This document shows positions 56,078 through 64,000 of a stretch of DNA of 64,000 nucleotides, in pieces. The position numbers and the translations under genes were made by a program. Numbering within the stretch: the stretch's first letter is position 1; each line of letters begins with the position of its first letter. Source of the DNA: Zopfochytrium polystomum (taxonomy: Eukaryota > Chytridiomycota > Chytridiomycetes > Chytridiales > Chytridiaceae). Under the pieces are notes generated by a model. The model saw only the letters and a list, made by a program, of their open reading frames with translations, made no database searches and had not been told where the DNA came from. Where the stretch lies: NCBI GenBank assembly GCA_025765615.1, contig JAIVFJ010000143.1, positions 112,128 to 176,127 on the forward strand, given 5' to 3'.

Positions 56078-59000
56078 CTAACGTCCTTCCTTCTTCTTCA
56101 TCATTAACAGCGTCTCCCGGTTCTTCAAAATGTTTTGAAGAATCTGGGGCATTCCAGCTACCTGGTTGAATGCCTCGAACGCTGGAGAATGTTGTATTTT
56201 TTTTTGTATTTTTTTTTGTGAAATGGTTTTGGCGTCGTTGTTGTTGTTGTTGTTGTTGACGACGGCGGGGAGCGAGGGTCGTGAGTTTGTGAAAGAGAGT
56301 GAGGGAAAGAAGACAGAGCGAGCGAGTGGGAACGAGGAAAGCAAACAGAAAAAAGGAAAAGGCGCTACTTACTCGGTGTACATATATAATCACAAAAACT
56401 CAGCTGTACATTGTGGACCAGCACAGTCTGGCGGTCCATAAAGGGCGACACGGGCAATCCAAGCCTCTTCTCCTCGTCGCCCTGCCTGAAAAACTCGGTC
56501 ATGATGCGGTCGCACCAGCGCCAGTACAGCGGCCACTCCCTGCCCATGTTGGAGACGTCTGCGCACTTGATGAGGACGCGCCAAAAGAGGATGCGGTCGT
56601 CGTGGTTGTTGAGCAGGTCGAACGTGCCGGCGGCAAAGACCTTGTTTTTGAAGGCGGAGAGCGTCGAAAAGTGCGACGTCAGGTCCGTCGCGAGGACCAT
56701 GTCGATGCACTGCTCACGCACCGCCCGCACGTCGTCGGGGGACATGTTGGCGAGGAGGTTGTTTTCGTCTTTGCAAATGTGCGTCCACGCCGCGGAGACG
56801 TGGTAGTTTTCCAAGACGGATCGGTCGTTGTAGAGCACTGCCTGCGGGCTTTGGATCGCTATAAGATGCTGGTTGTTGTAGCCGGGGTGATCATAGTCTG
56901 TTGCGTTTCGACAGGTTTGAAAGTTTCGCGATATATATTGTTAGTTTTTAAGAAAGGGTAAGTTCCCGTTAAACTGCCCACCCACGCTCAACTCCGCAAA
57001 TTAACAGGAATGGGCTTACCGTGTATAATTGTCGCCAGGTACGCGCCGAGAACTTCCAGATCCGACAGCCGGCCGATAAGGGCATCCGACGTCACAAAGC
57101 AGTGTGCTGCCTGCAGCACATCGCACGCATGCGTCGAGTTGTGGTCTTTTGACCGACGACGAAGGGGCGGGTGGGATCAGCGTGGAAAGACAGGAAAGTG
57201 TGCGTGAGCCCACTCCTTCCGCTGGAAACGAAACGTGTGCACTTTCCACAAAGAACCATTGCCTACCCCTCCCCTCCCAACCCCTCCAACCAACAAGCAG
57301 ACACTCACAAGGCACATCTGTCCGGTATCCCGCCTCGATGCGCACCAAAAAGTGCCGAAGCTTGTCCATGGGGATGTTGAAGCGGCTCATGAGTCCGGCT
57401 TTGTGGAACAGGAACAGGGCAAGCGTGTAAAGCGGCTTGGGCGCGAGCTCCTCGAACTGGAACACGTCCCAGTCCCAGCGGCCGACGTTGGCGAGGAGCG
57501 AGTGGATCTTGTGCTTGTTGTCGGCGGTCAGTGGTGGAGCGGTGACGGTGCGGCGGACGCGGACCTGGGAACGGGAGAACGCGAAGCAATCGTGTTAGAG
57601 AATCGGCAAAGTGGAAAGACAATCCGGGAAAGATTCCCCCCACGCTGCTCAACCGCCCCTCGCTGGAACCCTTCACCTCTCCATTGCATCTCAAAAAGCA
57701 ATGCACACAACGGAAAGAAACGCCTCACCCCCATCATTGCACCATCGCCAGAGTTGCCCGACGACCACTTTGGCTCCCACGCTTTTCCGATCGACTCGCT
57801 TGACCCCAGGGTCGAAGCGGACCCGCCAAACACCTGGACGCGACCGGCGGCGTCCGCTTCTGCCTGGGCCTGCGACGCACGCGCCTCCAGCACGACGGCT
57901 TCCTCCTCCTCCTCGTCCACGTTCGTCGCCGCCAGTACTGCTGCCGTCACCGCCGCCGCTTCTGTCGTCGCTAATTGCTCTGCCAACCCCATCCCAGCCT
58001 CGGCCGACGCCTCCCGCCCGCCACCGCCGTCCCCAAGAGAGCCCCGCGGCTCCACGACCGTCACCCCACCCTCGGCGACACCCGCTCCATCCAGCAGCAA
58101 GTTCGGCTGGGTCGCGACGAGCGACAACAGCACGGTGCTCTCGGACGTTGGCTGCGCGGTGGGGATGGCGGCGGTCTCAACTTGCGCGGGGGTGGATGCG
58201 ATGGTTGCGGTGTCGTTGGCGACGACGGTGAGCGGGGGCTTGCGTGCGGCGGCGGTGGCGGTAGCCGGGCGGGATTGGATGTGGCGGTAGGCGCTCTGCC
58301 GGCGGCTGGGGAACTGCGACGGCGGCTGGCCGCCGCCTCCGGCGCCGGCGGCGTTGGTGTGCAAGGTTGGGGTGAGGGTTTGGCCGTAGCCGCTGGTGAA
58401 CGGGAGGGTTTCGTCGCCGCCTCCGTTTGGGCCGTAGCCTGCGTCTGACTTGCCCCGTCGGCGGATGCGGTCGGCGCGGGATTGTTGGTTGGGGAGGAGG
58501 TCGAGGAGCCACGCCTGGATAGTGTGCGAGGGAAAGATGAACGGGGAAGGGGGCGTACCATGGGTTTCAGGGAGCGTAAGCGGTGAGAAATTGGGGGGGA
58601 ACGGTGGGAGACAGAAAATAGGGGGACAGCAGAATACAGATCAAGACAGGAACAAGAACGAATTCAATCACGCTTTACCTCCTGCTCGTCGTTCAGGCTG
58701 ACGTCATCATCCTCGGGCCTGCGGTCAAAGCTTGGCGTAAAAATCTTCTCGGACGCACTCAGCCACTCCACGACCTGGTCGACCTGCACGCAGATGGCCA
58801 GGTCGGCGTTGGGGTTCGCGAGGATGCTCTTGAGCGTCAGGATGGCCTTTTCGAGGGGCGACTCGCCCATGTTGGAGACGCGCGTCTTGTAGCTCTTTGC
58901 GAGGTGCGTCAGCTGGTGGCGCAGCTTGTCGTTGTGGCGAACGAGGCCGAGGTTGAGGGTGAAGGCGCGGCGCTCGTCGATCTCGAAGCTGTACGAGATG

Positions 59001-59951
59001 TACAGGCTGAGGAGGCCAACGAGGAGCATGGACGTGAACGCCGAAGCCTCGGAGATGGAGTTGCGGAGGTCAAAGGTTAACGAGTAGCAGAGCGCCATGA
59101 CCACAATCTGGGCGCCGACCCACAGCGCGTTGACTTTGAGGATGAATATGAACATGACAAAGACGACACCGACGAAGCATCGGAACCACGGGTTGCCGTG
59201 GGGGTTGACGACGAAATTTCGGCTGACTGCGAGTGAATTGTTTTTGGTTTTTTTTTTTTTTTTTTTTTTTTTTGTGTTCGCAAGTTAGAAATGGTAGACG
59301 ATGGGAGTCGAAGGCTCGAGAGGAGAGGGATGCGGCGGAGGGAGCGGGGACAGGGGGTGAATGGGAGAGGAAATGGAGGCGAAAGGCTCACCGACACTCG
59401 TGGCGCCGACGGTGCTCAGCAGCAGGGCTGTCATCAACTGGATGTTTCGGGTCGTGACACGCAGCGGGAGGAGCCGTACGCAGAGGATTACCACGGCGAT
59501 AGGAATGAGGTTGCCAAACACAAAGTAAAGTACGTCGGGAAGGTAGTTGTAGCCCCCACGGACGTAGTCGTAGCACTGCATCGCGGGCTCTGCATGTGCG
59601 GGGGGCATACGTCGTACGCGAGTGAGTGAAGGACGACGAAGAAAAGAAAAAGAAGAATAACACAGAAAATAATCCAGAAAGAGCAAAGTTCCACCTGAGG
59701 AGCTGATAGCAAAAGCACGAGCTCCGTTCTGCAGCTCGGCGCAGGAACCCGAAATCGTCGACGCGGAAGCCAGGAGCTGCACGTAGTACAGCGAGTCGAG
59801 CGCCAGCAGCAGCATCACGCCGCGCGTCCAGGACGACTGGTTCTTTTTCCAGAACCACCGCTCGAACTCGCGCTCCTTTTTGCTGTCCTTGAACTCCTGC
59901 AGCAGGAATACCCTTGGGTACTTTCGCTCCAGCGGCTGCAGGAACGCCGCG

Positions 59952-59984
<33 letters not shown>

Positions 59985-60442
59985 GGGAGGTAGTCTCCGC
60001 CGCCGCCGCCGCCCCCGCCGCCGTCACCCACCCCGACGCGCTCGCTGCCGGACACCAGCCTCCGCCACGCGTTACGGTACCACGGGCCGCCGCTCGGGCT
60101 GCTCGCGGCGGCGGCGGCGGCAGAGGAGGCGGCGGCGGGGGCGACGGCGGTGGCGGCGGCGAGGTCCACCTGCGAGGTCTGGCTGACAAAGCTCCACCTC
60201 AGCGACGCGCCGCCGGGGCGGACTGACGAGCTGGGGCGGTGGTCGGCCGGCGCAGACACGAGCAGCGACGGTCTTCCGGGCTGCCCGTCTGCGGCGGCGG
60301 CAGCAGCGGCGGCAGCGGCGGTGGATGCGGAGCGTGCGACGGCGGAGCGGGCGCGGTAGAGGTTGTTGTAGGAGCCGTAGGGCGAGAACTCGGGGTCGAT
60401 GGGCGCGAGGGTGGGCGACGCCATTGCCGAGCTGGCGCGCAT
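56078..60442 (-). CDS. Membrane-anchored class I cyclic-nucleotide phosphodiesterase (6 TM + PDEase_I)
   Basis: Eight exons (59695-60442, 59392-59589, 58679-59226, 57729-58514, 57309-57564, 57020-57145, 56373-56897, 56078-56181) join in phase to 1096 residues. The N-terminal 220 residues are low complexity with a Gln run. Six membrane segments follow at about 225-405, for example VMLLLALDSLYYVQLL, VLYFVFGNLIPIAVVILCV, FVGVVFVMFIFILKV and SMLLVGLLSLYISYSF. Then come a helical linker (ESPLEKAILTLKSI), a low-complexity insert and the catalytic domain from about 770. Its signatures are WDWDVFQFE, VPYHN (made at a splice junction) with HNSTHACDV, IHDYDHPGYNN, YNDRSVLEN, ATDLTSHF and MDRQTVLV. The metal-binding HNxxHAxD and HDxDHPG sets are intact. 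It should hydrolyse cAMP or cGMP at a membrane. The start at 60442 is provisional; 60424 is an alternative. Confidence 0.87.
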
Positions 60443-61859
60443 TGCTGGTGGGTAGCTGTCATCGTGGTCCCTGCTTCTGCTCGGGGTTGGCGGGTGTGGT
60501 GTCGACGGCGGTGGGGCCGCTGGAAGCGTGCTGCTGCTGCCAAGTGGGGTTCGGTTGGTGGCTAAAGGCGGCGGTTGTGGTGACGTTTCTCGGCGTCGGC
60601 GTCGATGGCGACGATGACCGGCGCGACCCTGCTGGAGGCGGATGCGACGCCGAGAGCCGCTTTGCGGGAGTTTATGAAGCGGGTGAGGGGGCTGATCGGC
60701 GGGCCGGCGGCGTTCAAGCCGCCTGTGGACCCGACGACGCTCGCCGTGGTGTTTGTTCCCAGCTTCGAGCTCAGCTCCCAATCGCTGCTGACGGGCGAGA
60801 TAAAGTGCGATAGACCTTCTTCCGCGGGCATAAGGATGTGGTGCGCGCAGGGATGGTACCCTGTACCGGAGGATGGTGGAGTAGTGGTGGGAGGGCTTGG
60901 GGGTGGGGGGGGGGGGGTGAACTGGGCTAAAGCAAACGCGTGAGTGGTGGGGCTGATCTTGCTTTATCCAGCGGGCACCAGGAGCAGCGGTAGCACTAGT
61001 GAGTGGGTGGTGGGTCGATAAGGCAAGCTCCAGCCAGCACGGCAATGGCGGCGACGGCGAGCAGGCAGTCGGGCGGCGGGCGGGCCAGTGAGCTGGTGCT
61101 CGGAGTTGGGGTGTGTGTGTGTGTGTGGGTGTGTGTGGTGGGTATGTGCGCAAGAATGTGTGTGCAGCAGAATTGTCTGGCTTGCTGGCTGGGACCGATA
61201 GATGACAAGCTCACTCCAACAACAACAACAACTGTTGCCGAATCCTCAATAACATTTGAGGGGGAAAACAAGAAAGAAAAAAAACCAAAAAAAAAAAAAA
61301 AAAAAAAAAAAAAACAAAAAACATTCAGTGTGTGTGTGTGCATTCTGCTGCTCAACGGGCGCAACAGCCGGATCTACTTCTTCTCTTTCTTCTTCTCCTT
61401 ATTCTTCCTCTTTTCCCCACTTCTTGTGCCCGCCCCCCTTCTTCTTCCTCGTCCCAGTCGCAATTGGCCCTCAGCCCCGACAAACTTTTGAGCCTCTTCT
61501 TCTTCTGTCTCTCTCCCTCTCTCTCTCCTTGTTGTTGTTGCTCGTCCGCACCCACACCTTCTAATTGTTCTTCCCTCACTATCACTTTTTCTTTCTTCTT
61601 CTTCTTCTTCTTCTTCTTCTTCTTCTTCGTCGTGTAATGGTCCTCCTGTCTTACCCTGCCTGGGTCACCGATCGCGCGCCGCCATCCACACTAGGATTGC
61701 AAATGCAGCCACCGTGCCCACCGGCCGCCCCCAACCGCAGAATCGGATGCCCTTGCAACATCTTGCAAAAATCTTTTATAAATACACCCATACTCCACCA
61801 TGAAAGAATCACCTTGCCTCGCCCTTAGTTTTATTCTTAGAGTTGCGCTACGCCGCACA

Positions 61860-61899
<40 letters not shown>

Positions 61900-61904
61900 A
61901 CCAC
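60443..61904. other. Upstream region of the phosphodiesterase gene and 3' flank of TOE1
   Basis: Overlapping open frames exist on both strands (60562-60831 minus; 60605-60943 plus) with ordinary amino-acid composition but no domain. The minus one could be an extra 5' exon of the phosphodiesterase, but no good donor is present. Poly-A (61287-61313), a (CTT)n tract (61592-61628) and a (CA)n tract (61861-61900) follow. Confidence 0.5.
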
Positions 61905-63739
61905 TCACGCGCCTTCCCGCTTCCCAGTATCCTCGACCTCTCTCGCCAGCCTCTCGCGCGCCTCGACGTGCGCCTTGCTGCACCGCGAGAACGAACTCGC
62001 AAAAATGTGCAGCCCAATGACCTTGCCCATCAGGTAGATCCTGTTCTTGTGCGCCTGCAACACCGGCGTCGTCGGCGTCGCCCACACCGCGCCGCCACTT
62101 CGCCCTGCCGTCGACGCCAGCTGGTGCGCAAAGACGCTTCCCGTCATGAATGCGTCGTGCGATGCAGAGTGATGGCGTGTGTTGCTGTTGTTGGCGGTGC
62201 TGGTGCTGCTGTTGCTGGCACTGCTGTTAGTTTTGCTATTGTCGTCAAGGCTGGTACCGCCGTCGTTGCTGCCGCTGCCGCCGCCGCTTGCATCACCATT
62301 GGTGCCTTCGTCTGTTGACGGTCCTGCCTCCGTACCTGTAGCGACACCGTCGTCGTCGCCAACCACCGTCGCGGTCCGCTTTCGCTTTCGTTGCCGCCGC
62401 GCCTTCTCCGCTGCCTCATAGTCGAGCGCCACGTCAAGGTCGTGAGGTTTCGCGCACGGTGGATCCATTGCCTCGCAGTAGCCGTGGTACTGTAATGCGA
62501 AACAAAAGAAACAAATAAAATAATTATAAGCCTGTCGAAAAATCGAACCCGAGAGAAATCGGGAGTGATACAGTTACAAAGGGCACTCACTGCGTATTGC
62601 GAACAGAACGGCAGCCCATCCTCTGCCTTGCGTTTCTTCTGCCACCGCAGGGTATCCTCATCTTGGTTGCCCAGAGCCTGCCGCCAGCTCGCGGCCGCGC
62701 TCCTCCCCGCGCCACGGCTGCGCGGCGTTCCCACCGCTGCCGATCCCGCAGTCTCCTCCAACGACCGCCGGCGTTCCCATCTCCCTCTCCGCCCGCCGGA
62801 ACAGGTACCCCAGCCAGCTGACGCGCTCCGCCTGCCCAAACTCAGCCACGTACTTTGTGTCGTAGAGCCCACCGCGGCTGCCGCCACGGAGGTCCGCAAT
62901 GTTGTTCACAAACACGTCCAGCGTCTCGGGCAGCGGTGCGTAGAACGCGTGGTATAGGAACATTAGGTCCAGCAGGCCGTTGTGGAGCACCAGGGGCGCC
63001 GTCGGGTGCGAGAGGAGGTGGGCGGCCAACTCCCTCTGCAGGGCTCGATGCGGTGGTGGCGGTGGTGCTGGGGGCGGCGCTGGGGGCTGCGCAGTCGGCT
63101 CCTGCGACGGAGTGGGGCGCTGGGCGGTTCGCGGAGGTGGAGGGGGGCGTTGGCGACGCGGTCGTGAGGTGGGGAGTCGGAGTATAGGGAATTGCGACGG
63201 CAAAGTGGTGGGTGAAATCGAAGCCGTGGTCAACCAGAAACGTGAGCGACGAAGGGCTGAGCGTGAACGGGCGAGATGGAAGAAGAGCGATTTCAAAGAG
63301 CGAGCAGCTGAGGTTGGCCGCCGTCGGCGCATCCGCAGCTTTTGAGGGAGGGGCTTGGACCCGTTGTCGACAAAGACGACGACGACGACGAGGACGCGGC
63401 TTCTGCCCCTGCCCCCCTTGGCCCTGCTCCGGCTCCAGCTCCTCCTCCTGCTGCTTGTGCCGGACGAAAAGCCGCAATGCCGATGGAGAGCAGGGCGTGC
63501 GAAGCGACGTGCTCCCGAAGCTTTGCGTAGCGAGTGGCGATGTTGCCTGACGACCCGGCGTCTGGGCCCCCGGGCGGGAGACCCGAGAACTCGGCGTCAA
63601 CGGCAATGAACGTCGCCGCAGTCAGGGCGGCGCGCAGGTGCGGCAGGCTCGCTTCCAGCGTCGCGCGGGTGATGCGCGTCGTGTGCTGGTGCACCTGCGG
63701 TGGTACAAGTGACGCCTGTGACGGGTTTACTGTTGGCAT
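61905..63739 (-). CDS. TOE1-like CAF1-family 3' exoribonuclease with CCCH zinc finger (three apparent +1 frame breaks)
   Basis: Exons 62591-63739 and 61905-62489 (donor GTGAGT, acceptor CATTACAG, phase 0). Dropping one base at each of three places gives 577 codons exactly (human TOE1 is of similar size). Landmarks: LPHLRAALTAATFIAVDAEFSG (DEDD motif Asp/Glu), LSCSLFEIALLP, PSSLTFLVDHGFDF, PLVLHNGLLDLMFLYHAFYA and GLYDTKYVAEF. These are followed by a CCCH finger (FCSQYA joined to YHGYCEAMDPPCAKPHDLD, CX8CX6CX3H), a basic RRQRKRKR nuclear signal and the C-terminal block SASHDAFMTG with FSRCSKAHVEA. It should trim 3' tails of small nuclear RNAs and polyadenylated RNAs in the nucleus. Likely break sites, in plus coordinates, are 63340-63353, 63142-63147 and 62705-62708. 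Each lies in low-complexity sequence, so exact positions are uncertain. Confidence 0.82.
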
Positions 63740-63956
63740 CTTTGATGATGACGAGCGACGGTGGAAGGACGGAGTGGAAAGAAGCAACGCTGCTGTGCCG
63801 ACGTGATCGGAGTGGTGAACTTGAGCCTGAAGGGTATCGATGCTTCCCGCTTGACAAGGCACGTTGCTGGGTTGTTGGATTAGTTTTCCCTCTTGTCCCA
63901 ACATTAGTCGAAGAGGCCGCCGCCACAGCCAGCACGCAGAAGTGGGAGGCGGGTCT

Positions 63957-64000
<44 letters not shown>
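63740..64000. other. 5' flank of TOE1 ending in (GA)n
   Basis: Presumed promoter. A pure GA microsatellite occupies 63959-64000 and runs off the window. Confidence 0.7.

Noticed and set aside
60562..60943. Overlapping open frames on both strands upstream of the PDE
   Set aside because: Neither has a domain or a usable donor into the PDE; kept only as a possible 5' exon.

Overview
The window is eukaryotic nuclear DNA. Genes are split by GT-AG introns, mostly 34 to 250 bases, there are no ribosome-binding-site operons, and there are many (CT)n, (GT)n, poly-A and poly-T tracts. Gene content points to a fungus, probably an early-diverging (chytrid-like, zoosporic) one. It includes a glycogen-targeting PP1 subunit with CBM21, a fungal-style phenolic acid decarboxylase, a secreted cupredoxin with a likely GPI tail, a NACHT-WD40 protein with near-identical repeats, and Ty1/copia and piggyBac remnants. 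A heliorhodopsin and TIR domains would be unusual for Dikarya. The assignment to a lineage is inference, not something read from a marker gene.

Two kinds of DNA alternate. GC-rich blocks carry ordinary split genes: an aspartic-peptidase-fold protein (1-1221), a secreted six-hairpin glycosidase with jacalin lectin (7539-9939), a mucin-like membrane protein (13095-14615), a TIR-ankyrin protein (15333-19514), a polytopic membrane protein (24869-26009), a cupredoxin (27177-27797), another polytopic protein (29736-31786), heliorhodopsin (33681-35147), a PP1 glycogen-targeting subunit (36330-39946), phenolic acid decarboxylase (42019-42791), a six-TM cyclic-nucleotide phosphodiesterase (56078-60442) and a TOE1/CAF1 deadenylase (61905-63739). 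AT-richer blocks hold decayed mobile DNA: a Ty1/copia relic with a captured NACHT fragment (about 2000-4750), LTR-like repeats (4.8, 22.3, 40.9-41.8 kb), piggyBac relics (20.2-21.8 and 46.2-46.9 kb), TA-flanked MITEs (43.6 and 48.9 kb), gene fragments (zinc finger, kinase) and a large minisatellite field (44.2-45.8 kb). A 1.3-kb duplicate of the left-edge peptidase gene is now a pseudogene at 46.9-48.6 kb.

The standout is an intact 1614-residue NLR-type protein (49844-54926) read as PB1-like, TIR, NACHT and 12-13 WD40 repeats. Its base composition resembles the mobile-DNA blocks rather than the neighbouring housekeeping genes, and part of its NACHT region is duplicated inside the copia relic at 4.3-4.7 kb. 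With the separate TIR-ankyrin protein, the window contains two different TIR receptors. Their conserved glutamate position differs: it is kept in the NLR and apparently lost in the ankyrin protein. Heliorhodopsin and a membrane-anchored phosphodiesterase suggest light and cyclic-nucleotide signalling, but nothing in the sequence connects the two.

Three otherwise well-conserved genes (TOE1, PP1 subunit, decarboxylase) each need one or more single-base skips, six in total, all in the same direction. Most candidate sites are short C/G runs. This suggests either homopolymer over-calls in the assembly or +1 frameshifting.
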